Assembly: GCF_000423545.1 (NCBI RefSeq)
Contig: NZ_KE384033.1
Coordinates: forward strand, 42,817-106,816
DNA: 64,000 bases
Source: Metapseudomonas resinovorans DSM 21078
Lineage (GTDB): Bacteria > Pseudomonadota > Gammaproteobacteria > Pseudomonadales > Pseudomonadaceae
Direction of reading: 5' to 3'
Shown here: positions 1 through 7,708 of the stretch, in pieces
How the letters are laid out: each line of letters begins with the position of its first letter
How positions within the stretch are numbered: the first letter of the stretch is position 1
Program-made: the position numbers and the translations under genes
The notes under the pieces: model-generated
Told to the model about the DNA's origin: nothing
What the model saw: the letters and a program-made list of their open reading frames with translations, nothing else
Database searches by the model: none

Positions 1-5
1 ATCCC

Positions 6-20
6 GACTAACGATTAGTC
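6..20. promoter_or_regulatory. perfect inverted repeat, candidate operator
   Basis: GACTAA and TTAGTC are perfect arms around a 3-base centre (CGA). The repeat lies about 160 bases upstream of the FAD monooxygenase start, in the only non-coding stretch before it. The size and symmetry fit a dimeric repressor such as TetR or GntR types. Which regulator binds is not shown, and the window edge hides the rest of the promoter. Confidence 0.35.
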
Positions 21-154
21 AAATTGTTCCCGCCTTCCTAGCCTGTGCTCCCAAGGGGCGCTCACCGGCTGCCGTGCTGCCTGCCGAGCCTGCGCGGCCC
101 CTCCTGAAAAAACCTTCCCGCCCGGGCCGCCGCGCTCGCGTTCGCCCGTGCGCC

Positions 155-170
155 AACAACAAGAACAAGG
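155..170 (+). promoter_or_regulatory. CA-rich motif (candidate Hfq/Crc site) over the ribosome binding site
   Basis: AACAACAAGAACAAGG contains overlapping AAnAAnAA units and ends in the AAGG that serves as Shine-Dalgarno for the ATG at 179. In Pseudomonas, Hfq with Crc binds such CA motifs and blocks translation of catabolic genes while preferred carbon sources are present. The role here is inferred from the motif. Confidence 0.55.
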
Positions 171-178
171 ATTCATCC

Positions 179-1303
179 ATGAGCGATATCAGCAAGGTAC
201 TCATCGTCGGTGGTGGCATCGGTGGACTCTGCGCGGCCATCGCGCTGTGCCGCCAGGGCGTGTCGGTCGACCTGGTGGAAATCAAGTCCGAGTGGACCGT
301 CTACGGCGTTGGCATCATCCAGCAGAGCAACGTGGTGCGGGAGATGGCCCGTCTCGGCGTACTCGACCGTTACCTGGATGCCGCCTACGCCTTCGAGGAT
401 GTCGGCATCTACGACTTGCAGGGCAATGCCCTGGCGCGCATTCCCGGCCAGCGCCTGGCCGGCCCGGAGTATCCGGCCAACGTCGGCATTTCGCGCCTGG
501 CGCTGCACCAGGTGCTGAGCGGAACGGCCATCGATCTGGGCGCGCAGGTACGCCTCGGCCTCAGCGTGGAACGCCTTGAGCAGGATGCCGACGGCGTGGA
601 CGTGACCTTCACCGACGGCAGTGCCGGGCGCTACGACCTGGTGGTGGGAGCCGACGGCGTGTATTCGAAGATTCGCGGCATGCTCTTCGGCGACACCTAC
701 ACGCCGCGCTTCACCGGCCAGGCCGTGTGGCGCTACAACTTCCCGCGCCACCCCTCCATCGACCACCTGGCGAGCTACGTCGGCTCCGAGGGCAATGCTG
801 GCCTGGTGCCGCTGGCCGACGACTTGATGTACATGTTCTCCACCTCCCACGAGCCGGGTAACCCCTGGCACGAGCCCAAGGATTTCGCCGAACTGATGCG
901 CGACCGCATCCAGCACATCGGCGGCCTGGTGGGCGAGCTGCGCGAGCAGATCACCGACAGCAGCCAGGTGGTCTACAAACCGATGGAGGTGGTGTTCGTC
1001 GACGAGCCCTGGTTCAAGGGCCGCGTCCTCCTGATCGGCGACGCCGCTCACGCGACCACCCCGCACCTGGGGCAGGGCGCCGGCATGGCCATCGAAGATG
1101 CGTTGGTGCTGAGCCTGGAACTGGCCGGCGAAGGCTCGCTTCAGGAGCGCCTGAACCGCTTCATGGCACGTCGTTTCGAGCGCTGCAAATACATCAGCGA
1201 GAACTCCATCCTCGCCGGTGATCGCGAGATGGCCCAAGACCGCAGCTTCGACCGTGTCGGCCTGACCAAGGCGATGCTCGCACGCACAGCCGAGCCCATC
1301 TGA
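179..1303 (+). CDS. FAD-dependent aromatic monooxygenase
   Basis: Class A flavoprotein hydroxylase of 374 residues, related to salicylate and 3-hydroxybenzoate 6-hydroxylases. These insert one oxygen atom into a phenolic ring using NAD(P)H and FAD in the cytoplasm. The N-terminal dinucleotide fold GGGIGG is at residues 11-16. The NAD(P)H/FAD motif VVGADG is near residue 155 and the flavin ribityl-binding GDAAHATTPHLGQG near residue 287. The ATG at 179 is chosen because homologous sequence begins there and an AAGG box sits 9 bases upstream; a longer in-frame reading from 74 has no support. A VanB-type reductase follows 105 bases downstream, although this enzyme family normally needs no partner, so the two may catalyse separate steps. 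The substrate cannot be read from the sequence. Confidence 0.88.
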   Translation: MSDISKVLIVGGGIGGLCAAIALCRQGVSVDLVEIKSEWTVYGVGIIQQSNVVREMARLGVLDRYLDAAYAFEDVGIYDLQGNALARIPGQRLAGPEYPANVGISRLALHQVLSGTAIDLGAQVRLGLSVERLEQDADGVDVTFTDGSAGRYDLVVGADGVYSKIRGMLFGDTYTPRFTGQAVWRYNFPRHPSIDHLASYVGSEGNAGLVPLADDLMYMFSTSHEPGNPWHEPKDFAELMRDRIQHIGGLVGELREQITDSSQVVYKPMEVVFVDEPWFKGRVLLIGDAAHATTPHLGQGAGMAIEDALVLSLELAGEGSLQERLNRFMARRFERCKYISENSILAGDREMAQDRSFDRVGLTKAMLARTAEPI

Positions 1304-1310
1304 AGGCCGT

Positions 1311-1330
1311 GGCCGGTCGCCGGACCGGCC
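1311..1330 (+). terminator. intercistronic hairpin
   Basis: GGCCGGTC and GACCGGCC form an 8-bp GC stem with a GCCG loop, 8 bases after the FAD monooxygenase stop. No U-tract follows directly (GTCTCACC, then CTTTTCC 10 bases on), so it may stabilise or attenuate the transcript rather than end it. Confidence 0.35.
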
Positions 1331-1408
1331 GTCTCACCTGTCTTTTCCACGTTCCGCACCCGGCCTGGCCGGGTGCGAAGCCGTGCTCTTTCCACGAGGT
1401 CAGCGTCC

Positions 1409-2350
1409 ATGATTGAGGTCAGGGTCACCCGCAAACACCCGGAAGCCGAGGGCATCTTCAGCTTCGAACTCGCTCGTGCCGATGGCGGTCCGCTGCCGCC
1501 GTTCAGCGCTGGGTCCCATGTCGACGTGCATCTACCGGGCGGGCAGGTGCGTCAGTACTCGCTGTGCAACCACCCGGACGAGCAGCACCGTTATCAGATC
1601 GCAGTGTTGCTGGACCCGTCGTCCCGGGGCGGGTCGCGTGCCATGCACGAGCAGGTTGAGGCCGGCAGCCACATCCGCATCAGCGAACCGCGCAACCTGT
1701 TCCCGCTCGTTCACGGCGCGCGGCGCACACGGCTGTTCGCCGGCGGTATCGGCATCACCCCGATCCTCTGCATGGCCGAGCGCCTGGCCGCCACCGGGGC
1801 GGCATTCGATATGCACTACTGCAGCCGCTCGGCGGAACGTACCGCGTTTCTCCAGCGCATTCGCGAATCGGCGTTCGCCGCGCAGGTGACGTTCCATTTC
1901 GATGACCAGCGGTTGAAAGCGGCCGAGGTGCTGGCGGGTTACGCCGATGGGGATCATCTCTACGTCTGTGGCCCCGGCGGCTTCATGGCCCACGTGCTGG
2001 AGGAAGCGCGCCTGGCGGGCTGGCCGGAGTCGAGCCTGCACCGCGAATACTTCGCCGCCGAGCCGCAGGATCACGCGGATGACGGGGCCTTCGAAGTGCA
2101 GCTGGCCAGCGATGGACGCTGCTTCCAGGTCCCGGCGGATCGCAGCGTGGCCGACGTGCTACTGGAGGCGGGGATCGACCTGCCGCTGTCCTGCGAGCAG
2201 GGCATCTGCGGCACCTGTCTGACCCGCGTGCTGGAGGGCGAACCGGAGCACCGCGACATGTTCCTCACAGTCGAGGAGCAGGGGCGCAACGACCAGTTCA
2301 CGCCCTGCTGCTCGCGTTCGCGCAGCTCCCGCTTGGTGCTGGATCTCTGA
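1409..2350 (+). CDS. VanB/PDR-type ferredoxin oxidoreductase
   Basis: Reductase of 313 residues of the phthalate dioxygenase reductase class, which passes electrons from NAD(P)H through FMN to a C-terminal plant-type [2Fe-2S] cluster and on to a Rieske oxygenase. The flavin motif RQYSL is near residue 50 and the pyridine nucleotide loop GGIGITPI near residue 112. The cluster ligands are in CEQGICGTC plus a later cysteine, in the last 60 residues. The ATG at 1409 follows a GAGGT box. The natural partner is the VanA-like oxygenase at 3191, which is on the same strand but separated by the opposing tetR gene. Confidence 0.88.
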   Translation: MIEVRVTRKHPEAEGIFSFELARADGGPLPPFSAGSHVDVHLPGGQVRQYSLCNHPDEQHRYQIAVLLDPSSRGGSRAMHEQVEAGSHIRISEPRNLFPLVHGARRTRLFAGGIGITPILCMAERLAATGAAFDMHYCSRSAERTAFLQRIRESAFAAQVTFHFDDQRLKAAEVLAGYADGDHLYVCGPGGFMAHVLEEARLAGWPESSLHREYFAAEPQDHADDGAFEVQLASDGRCFQVPADRSVADVLLEAGIDLPLSCEQGICGTCLTRVLEGEPEHRDMFLTVEEQGRNDQFTPCCSRSRSSRLVLDL

Positions 2351-2402
2351 GCATTGATGCCAGGCCCGGGCTCGCGGGTGGATGTGAAAAGCGACATTCA
2401 CC

Positions 2403-3023
2403 CTACGGATTCGGTAACGGGCCGATGGCGGCGGCGATCACCGCCGCTTCGGTCTGCTCGCGGGTCAGCGAGCCCAGCATGTAGGGCTTGAGCATGTTGC
2501 TCTGGCGCAGGCGGGCGTAGCCGTAGAGGGTCGACCACATGGCGATCAGGCGCGCCTGCAGGCGGTCGTCGTCGGTCTCTTCCAGGGCTTCGCGCAGCGT
2601 CGCCGCGATGCCCGCGTAGACACTTTGGAGCAGGGTGCCCAGTTCGTCTTCGTCCTCGGCCTGTTGCAGCAGGCCCGAGTCGTACATCAGCAGGAACAAC
2701 CCCGGCTGCGCCTCGGCGAAGGCGAGGAAGGCGCGGCAGGCCGCCCGCGCTTTGTCCTGCGCAGTGCCCGTGCCCGCTGCCACCTCGCGGTGGGCTTCCA
2801 GCAGGCGGCGGAACCCTTCGCTCGCGCACGCGCGCAACAGCGCATCACGGTCGGCGAAGTGCCGGTAGGGCGCGCCCCTGGAAACTTCCAACACCTGTGC
2901 CAGGTCGCGTAGCGACAACCCCTGGTAGCCGTTCTGTTCAACCGCGTCGAGGGCGGCGTCGATCAGCGATTGCCGCAGGTTTCCGTGGTGATACGCACGT
3001 GTCTCGTTCATGGAATAAGCCAT
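2403..3023 (-). CDS. TetR/AcrR family regulator
   Basis: Transcription factor of 206 residues. The N-terminal helix-turn-helix spans about residues 10-60 (SLIDAALDAVEQNGYQGLSL, then RDLAQVLEVSRGAPYRHF). The C-terminal ligand-binding half resembles the WHG type of TetR proteins. It lies between the reductase gene and the Rieske oxygenase gene, reads towards the reductase, and is divergent from the oxygenase, as expected for a local repressor. A good palindrome at 3048-3066 lies 25 bases before its start. Translation could also begin at the ATG four codons in (3011); neither start has a strong ribosome binding site. Confidence 0.85.
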   Translation of the reverse strand: MAYSMNETRAYHHGNLRQSLIDAALDAVEQNGYQGLSLRDLAQVLEVSRGAPYRHFADRDALLRACASEGFRRLLEAHREVAAGTGTAQDKARAACRAFLAFAEAQPGLFLLMYDSGLLQQAEDEDELGTLLQSVYAGIAATLREALEETDDDRLQARLIAMWSTLYGYARLRQSNMLKPYMLGSLTREQTEAAVIAAAIGPLPNP

Positions 3024-3047
3024 TGACCGGAGTGGGGGGGATGACTA

Positions 3048-3066
3048 ATGTGAGCGCTGCTTACAT
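3048..3066. promoter_or_regulatory. palindrome between tetR and the Rieske oxygenase gene, candidate TetR operator
   Basis: ATGTGAGC, 3-base centre GCT, GCTTACAT: 8-bp arms with one mismatch. It lies between the divergent tetR-family gene and the VanA-like oxygenase gene, 24 bases before the tetR start. Position and size are typical for a TetR dimer repressing both genes. Binding is inferred. Confidence 0.5.
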
Positions 3067-3181
3067 GCCTTCGATCAGTCGTCCCTCGAGTCTGTCCGCC
3101 GCAGCCACGGCGCAAAGGCGCGAGCATATCAGGGGGACGGGCAATCGATGCAGGTAGCCCTGTCGAAACGCCCATGAGGAC

Positions 3182-3189
3182 AAGAACAA
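3182..3189 (+). promoter_or_regulatory. CA motif (candidate Hfq/Crc site) at the Rieske oxygenase start
   Basis: AAGAACAA fits AAnAAnAA exactly and lies 2-9 bases before the ATG at 3191, just after the GAGGA Shine-Dalgarno. It is the same kind of leader as at the FAD monooxygenase gene, which suggests shared carbon catabolite repression. Confidence 0.5.
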
Positions 3190-3190
3190 G

Positions 3191-4252
3191 ATGAACTTCC
3201 TGAAAAACGCCTGGTACGTCGCCGCCTGGGACGATGAGGTCAAACCCGGCGAACTCTTCGCCCGGACCCTGTTGAACGAGTCCGTGCTCTTCTTCCGCGA
3301 TGAGGCGGGCAAGGTGCAGGCCATCCACAACCGCTGCCCGCATCGCTTCGCCCCGCTGTCCATGGGCAAGCTGTGCGGCTCCCATGTGCAATGCGCCTAC
3401 CACGGCCTGGAGTTCGATGGCAGCGGCGCCTGCACCCGCAATCCGCATGGCGAGGGCGCGATTCCGCGCGCGGCGAAGGTCCGCGCCTATCCGGTGGCGG
3501 AGAAGTACAGCGTCATCTGGATCTGGATGGGCGACGCCGTTGCAGCGGATGAAGCGCTGATCCCGGACTTCGGCTGCATGGAGCCGTCGCGCGCCTACGT
3601 CGCCAAGCGCTATCTGCACGCGCGCGCGAATTACGTGCTGGAGTCGGACAACATTCTCGACCTTTCGCATATCCAGTACCTGCATCCGAGCACCCTGGGC
3701 AGCAGCGATGTCAGCCGCGCCATCACCAGCGTCGAGCAGCAGGGCGATACCGTCTGGTCCTACCGCCAGACCGTCGCCGAGATCATGCCGGACTTCCTCT
3801 ACACGGCCATGGGCATCCCCCACGGCACGTCGGTGGATCGCTGGATCGATGTGCGCTGGGACGCGCCGGCTAACATGCTCCTGATCGCCGGGGCGGTGCC
3901 CACCGGCCGCCCGCGTGCCGAGGGCCGGGAAACGCCGTTGCCGCACCTGTTCACTCCGGAAACCGAGACCACCACTCACTACTGGTTCTCCTTCCCGATC
4001 CCTCGGGAGATGGGCGAGTTGGGGGAGCAGATCGCCGAGCAACAGGTTTCCGCCCTCAACCAGCCGTTCAGCACCGAGGACCTGCCCATGCTCGAAGCCC
4101 AGCAGCGGATGATCGGCGACGCCGATTTCTGGTCCCTCAAGCCGATCCTGCTGCCTGGTGATGCCGCGGCGGTGCGCGCGCGCCGGGTGCTGGACAAGCT
4201 GATCGCCGACGAGCAGGCGGCTCAGATCAGCATGAGCGTGGTGCAGGGCTGA
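3191..4252 (+). CDS. VanA-like Rieske oxygenase (aromatic O-demethylase or ring hydroxylase)
   Basis: Terminal oxygenase of 353 residues, the usual length for the vanillate O-demethylase/dicamba monooxygenase branch. The N-terminal Rieske domain (about residues 5-105) holds CPHR and CAYHG as [2Fe-2S] ligands. The mononuclear iron site is visible as DLSHIQYLH (DxxHxxxxH) near residue 157, preceded by an Asn/Asp pair for electron bridging. Members remove methyl groups or hydroxylate aromatic acids. With the VanB-type reductase nearby this is probably the key catabolic step of the island. A CA motif and a GAGGA box precede the ATG. The substrate is unknown; vanillate itself is not certain. Confidence 0.87.
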   Translation: MNFLKNAWYVAAWDDEVKPGELFARTLLNESVLFFRDEAGKVQAIHNRCPHRFAPLSMGKLCGSHVQCAYHGLEFDGSGACTRNPHGEGAIPRAAKVRAYPVAEKYSVIWIWMGDAVAADEALIPDFGCMEPSRAYVAKRYLHARANYVLESDNILDLSHIQYLHPSTLGSSDVSRAITSVEQQGDTVWSYRQTVAEIMPDFLYTAMGIPHGTSVDRWIDVRWDAPANMLLIAGAVPTGRPRAEGRETPLPHLFTPETETTTHYWFSFPIPREMGELGEQIAEQQVSALNQPFSTEDLPMLEAQQRMIGDADFWSLKPILLPGDAAAVRARRVLDKLIADEQAAQISMSVVQG

Positions 4253-4280
4253 GTATCCCTCCAGGCGATACCTCGCATCT

Positions 4281-4294
4281 CCAATCGCGATTGG
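4281..4294. promoter_or_regulatory. perfect 14-bp palindrome
   Basis: CCAATCGCGATTGG is perfectly symmetric and lies 28 bases after the Rieske oxygenase stop and about 70 bases before the small Rieske gene. It could be an operator or a small hairpin. No U-run follows, so a terminator is unlikely. Confidence 0.3.
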
Positions 4295-4363
4295 TTGGGC
4301 CGGCGAGGGCCGTGGCAGCCTGCGCCCTCACTTGAGACTCAGAGACGGGCCGTGCTTCAGGAC

Positions 4364-4747
4364 ATGACATTTCTCTGTTACGAGGATCACTTGGAAGAGG
4401 GCGTTGCGCGGGGCTTCGATCCCTGGGGCGAGGGGCGCGACACCGTGCTCGCCCTGCGCTGGCGCGGGCAGGTGCGGGTTTACCGCAACCTGTGCCCGCA
4501 CCTGGCTGTCGCCATGCAGTACCGCAAGGATCGCTTCATGTCCGGCGACGGCCAGCACATCGTCTGCTTCGCCCACGGCGCGCTGTTCCGTCCCGACAAC
4601 GGTTTTTGCGTGCTCGGCCCTTGCCTTGGCCAGTCTTTGCAGGCACTGGATGTGCGCGCCGAGGCGGATGGCGGCCTGTGGCTGGACGAGGTCCGCCGTG
4701 CGGCCCGCGAAGGAGCGCATCCATGCGTTTCCACGGTCTCGACCTGA
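4364..4747 (+). CDS. small Rieske [2Fe-2S] ferredoxin-like protein
   Basis: Protein of about 127 residues consisting of one Rieske domain. The ligand pairs CPH (in NLCPHLAVAM) and CFAH (in VCFAHGALF) are both present. It has no catalytic iron domain, so it should act as an electron carrier or accessory subunit for the oxygenase at 3191. Start choice is uncertain: the ATG at 4364 begins the conserved part, but an in-frame GTG at 4352 and a TTG at 4295 also exist, and none has a clear ribosome binding site. The 3' end overlaps the next gene by 25 bases, so the two are probably co-transcribed. Confidence 0.72.
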   Translation: MTFLCYEDHLEEGVARGFDPWGEGRDTVLALRWRGQVRVYRNLCPHLAVAMQYRKDRFMSGDGQHIVCFAHGALFRPDNGFCVLGPCLGQSLQALDVRAEADGGLWLDEVRRAAREGAHPCVSTVST

Positions 4748-5646
4748 ACCTGCTGGTGGTTCTCGATGCGCTCGTCGTCGAGCAGCATGTAACCCGCGCC
4801 GCTACCCGCCTGCACTTGACGCAATCGGCCGTGAGTGCCGCCCTTGGCAGGCTGCGGGAGCATTTCGCAGATCCGCTGTTCGTCCTGGTCGGTGGCCGGA
4901 TGCTGCCGACGGCGCTGATGCAGCGATTGCATCCGCGCATCCAGGGCGTGCTGGACGGCGCACGGGGCATCGCTTTCGCCAATGCCGGTTTCGAGCCACG
5001 GGAAACCCGGCGGCGCTTTCGCATCATGGCGTCGGACTATGTGATCGCCGTGCTCATGCCGAGGTTCCGACGCCGCCTGGCGGACCTCGCGCCGCAGGTC
5101 GACCTGCAACTGCTCACCCTGCTACCGCACCGTGGCGCCGAGCCGGGTAGCCTGGTGGACGAGGCCCTGGAGCATCGCCATTGCGACCTGGTGATCCTGC
5201 CTCATGTCCACCGCTCCACACGGCATCCGGAGCAAGCGGTGTTCGAGGATGGATTCAGTGTCATCGCCTGTCGCGAGAATCCCGATGTGGTCAGGGGGCT
5301 GAGCTTGGAACGCTACCTGGGGTCGCCCCACGTGGTGCGCGAGACGGGGGCAAGCGCCCTGGGCAGCATGGAGGCGGAGTTCCTCGCCAGCCAGGGCCTG
5401 GAGCGACGGGTAGCGGTAGCCGTGGAGCAGTTTGGGCTGGTCCCTGAGTTCGTAGTCGGCGGGCCTTGCCTGGCTACGCTGCACAGTCGATTGGCAACGC
5501 TTTACGCGAGCCGCTTCCCGCTGCGGTTGCTGGAGCCGCCGCTCGTGTTTCCGCCCACCGCGCAGGTGATGCAGTGGCACGCCTATCAGGATGGCGATCC
5601 GGCGTTGGCCTGGTTGCGTCAGGTGCTGCTGGAGGCGGCCGCCTGA
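4723..5646 (+). CDS. LysR family regulator
   Basis: Transcription regulator of 307 residues. The N-terminal winged HTH (about residues 5-65) includes LTQSAVSAALGRLREHF, followed by a periplasmic-binding-protein-like effector domain. The opening DLNLLVVLDALV is typical of the NodD/MexT-like branch, which responds to aromatic or related ligands. The ATG at 4723 has an AGGAG box 8 bases upstream and lies inside the 3' end of the Rieske ferredoxin gene, so it is translated from the same message. It probably controls the ferredoxin/oxygenase genes, the amidohydrolase gene 108 bases downstream, or both. Confidence 0.85.
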   Translation: MRFHGLDLNLLVVLDALVVEQHVTRAATRLHLTQSAVSAALGRLREHFADPLFVLVGGRMLPTALMQRLHPRIQGVLDGARGIAFANAGFEPRETRRRFRIMASDYVIAVLMPRFRRRLADLAPQVDLQLLTLLPHRGAEPGSLVDEALEHRHCDLVILPHVHRSTRHPEQAVFEDGFSVIACRENPDVVRGLSLERYLGSPHVVRETGASALGSMEAEFLASQGLERRVAVAVEQFGLVPEFVVGGPCLATLHSRLATLYASRFPLRLLEPPLVFPPTAQVMQWHAYQDGDPALAWLRQVLLEAAA

Positions 5647-5754
5647 CTCCCGGCGCTATCAATTTTCGTCATGGCCTGCGACCACTATCTTTCACTTCCT
5701 CGCGCTTGGGGCGCTGGGTAGCGTGACGGCACGACAACAAGAGACCCGACCGCC

Positions 5755-7116
5755 ATGCCCAGACACCACGTTCACTGCAAGACGCTCTTCACCGGGCTGG
5801 AAGACCATGCCCGCCACGATCAGGTGCTGACTATCGAGGACGGTCTGTTCACCTATGTTGGCCCCCGCGAGGGCGCGCCGCAGCCGCAGCCGGGTGAGGC
5901 CCGGCTGGACACCGGTGAGCACTTCGTCATGCCCGGTCTGGTGGATGTCCACACCCATCTGGTGTTCGGCAATGCCAAGAGCGAGGAAGACATCGACCTG
6001 CACGTCTCGCCGGAATTCCGTGCGCTGCGGGGGCTGTTCTTCACCCAGCATGTGCTTGCCGCCGGTTACACCTCGGTGGTGGTGCCGGGGGACGCCGGCC
6101 AGTGCAGCATCGCCGTGCGCAACGCCATCAACGGTGGCCTGTTCAGCGGTCCGCGTATTGCCGCCAGCAGCAATGTGATCGCCAACCGGCAGAGCCTCAA
6201 CGACTGGTTTCCCAGCTGGGTCGGCACCCCCGACTACTTCACCGGACGCCTCTGCGCCACCCGCGAGGAGCAGATCGGCGAGATTCGCCGGCAGGCCAAG
6301 GATGGCGTCGACCTGATCAAGATCGCCATGGACGGGACCCACTTGCGCCCCAACGGCGAGCACATTGCCGCCTTCACCCAGGACGAGACATACACGATGG
6401 TCGAGGAGATCCACCGCCTCGGGAAAAGGGTGGCGGTGCATGCCTATGGACGCGAGGCGGTGCTCTACGCGGCAAAGGCCGGGGTCGATGTGATCTTCCA
6501 CGGTTTCTTCATGGACGATGCCTGCATCGAGGCGATGCTCGAATCGGGCAGCCACCTGGCGCCGACCCTCACCATGCTGGCCAACAACGTCGAGTTCGCC
6601 GAGGCCTACGAACCGTCTACCCGCTGCGGCTATGCGGCGATGCAGCGGCGGGTGATCGATGCCGGCTGCCGCAACCTGCGCCGCGCCCGAGAGGCCGGTG
6701 TGCCCTTCATGACCGGTAGCGACAGCGGCTTCGCCATCACCCCCTACGGCGAATGGCATGCGCGGGAACTCGAGATCCTCGTCGACTGGCTTGGCTTCAC
6801 GCCGGCGCAGGCGCTACGCGCAGCGACCTCGGTGTCGGCGCGGATGATGCCTGCCACGCAACCGGTCGGCGCCCTTGAGGTGGGGCGTCGCGCCGACTTC
6901 ATCCTGGTGGACGGCTTGCCGCTGGCCAATGTGTCGATCCTCCAGGAGCGCGAACGCATCCGCGGCGTGTACCTCGGTGGGCGGCGCGTCGACGCGCAGG
7001 TGCCGGGCTACGACCCCTTCAAGGTCAGTGATTTCAACACGCTGAAATGGTCTGAGTTGCATACCCGCCAGCGTGCCATTGAGATGGGCAAGCGCCCGGC
7101 CCGCCAACTGGTCTGA
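5755..7116 (+). CDS. metal-dependent amidohydrolase (imidazolonepropionase-like)
   Basis: Cytoplasmic hydrolase of 453 residues, amidohydrolase superfamily. The metal ligands are all visible: HTH in GLVDVHTHLVF near residue 67, the bridging Lys in DLIKIA near residue 185, His in VHAYG and in IFHGFF, and Asp in TGSDSGF near residue 324. These are the marks of the dipeptidase/ochratoxinase-like branch, which cleaves amide or carbamate bonds to aromatic or amino acid groups. No signal peptide is seen. The next gene (HbpS/GlcG type) starts 12 bases downstream, so they form a pair. It may release the aromatic acid used by the oxygenases upstream; that is inference. Confidence 0.8.
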   Translation: MPRHHVHCKTLFTGLEDHARHDQVLTIEDGLFTYVGPREGAPQPQPGEARLDTGEHFVMPGLVDVHTHLVFGNAKSEEDIDLHVSPEFRALRGLFFTQHVLAAGYTSVVVPGDAGQCSIAVRNAINGGLFSGPRIAASSNVIANRQSLNDWFPSWVGTPDYFTGRLCATREEQIGEIRRQAKDGVDLIKIAMDGTHLRPNGEHIAAFTQDETYTMVEEIHRLGKRVAVHAYGREAVLYAAKAGVDVIFHGFFMDDACIEAMLESGSHLAPTLTMLANNVEFAEAYEPSTRCGYAAMQRRVIDAGCRNLRRAREAGVPFMTGSDSGFAITPYGEWHARELEILVDWLGFTPAQALRAATSVSARMMPATQPVGALEVGRRADFILVDGLPLANVSILQERERIRGVYLGGRRVDAQVPGYDPFKVSDFNTLKWSELHTRQRAIEMGKRPARQLV

Positions 7117-7128
7117 GGAGAGATTGCA

Positions 7129-7566
7129 ATGAACCGACTGACCCTGGAAGCCGCCTCCATCATGGTCGATGCCGCCCTGGAGGAAGGACGTCGCCTGGGC
7201 TTGCAGCCCCTGTGCGTAGCGGTGCTGGACGCCGGCGGCCACCTGTTGGCGCTCAAGCGCGACGAGCGCGCGAGCCTGCTGCGCCCGCAGATCGCCAACG
7301 GCAAGGCGGCTTCCGTGCTCGGCATGGGCTTCGGCGGCCGTGAACTGGCACGGCGCGCGGCAGCCCTGCCGGCCTTCTTCAACGCCTTGAGCGACCTGTC
7401 CGGCGGCAACATGCTGCCCGTCCCCGGCGGGGTGCTCATCCGCAATCAGCGGGAGGAGTTGCTGGGCGCCATCGGTATCAGTGGCGATACCTCCGACAAC
7501 GACGAACGCTGCGCCATCGCCAGTGTGCTGGCGGCGAACCTGGTGCCGGATACCGGCGAATCCTGA
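7129..7566 (+). CDS. HbpS/GlcG-type heme-binding family protein
   Basis: Protein of 145 residues of the GlcG/HbpS family (PF03928). These small alpha/beta proteins are often encoded beside catabolic enzymes and are annotated as heme-degrading or cobalamin-related without a settled role. Family hallmarks seen are VAVLDAGGHLLALKRDERA near residue 40, PGGVLI near residue 100 and GAIGISGDTSDNDERCA near the C-terminus. The AGGAG box sits 7 bases before the ATG. It follows the amidohydrolase gene by 12 bases and is probably co-transcribed and possibly an accessory or enzymatic partner. Confidence 0.78.
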   Translation: MNRLTLEAASIMVDAALEEGRRLGLQPLCVAVLDAGGHLLALKRDERASLLRPQIANGKAASVLGMGFGGRELARRAAALPAFFNALSDLSGGNMLPVPGGVLIRNQREELLGAIGISGDTSDNDERCAIASVLAANLVPDTGES

Positions 7567-7590
7567 TCCCGCTGCAACGAAGGAATATCC

Positions 7591-7629
7591 ATGGCAAAGG
7601 GCTTTCAGCGCTACCTCCGCGCTTCGTGA
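7591..7629 (+). other. 12-codon mini-ORF with its own ribosome binding site
   Basis: An ATG at 7591 preceded by GAAGGAA 5 bases upstream opens a 12-codon frame (MAKGFQRYLRAS) that ends 6 bases before a strong terminator. It could be a leader-like peptide or the stub of a gene lost by deletion at the island's edge. There is no further evidence that it is made. Confidence 0.25.
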
Positions 7630-7635
7630 AAGAAG

Positions 7636-7660
7636 AAAGGCCCATCATCGATGGGCCTTT
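7636..7660. terminator. bidirectional Rho-independent terminator
   Basis: AAAGGCCCAT, loop CATCG, ATGGGCCTTT: a 10-bp perfect stem between the catabolic island (+) and xthA (-). Pyrimidine-rich flanks follow on both strands (CTTTCTC on +, CTTCTTTC on -), so it can end both converging transcripts. Confidence 0.75.
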
Positions 7661-7708
7661 CTCGTGCTCGAACTCGAGGCTGGCGCATTGCGGCGACAGC
7701 CTGCGGAT

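Noticed and set aside
4295..4363. N-terminal extension of the small Rieske protein from a TTG start
   Set aside because: The 23 extra residues are not Rieske-like, there is no ribosome binding site and the palindrome at 4281-4294 abuts it.
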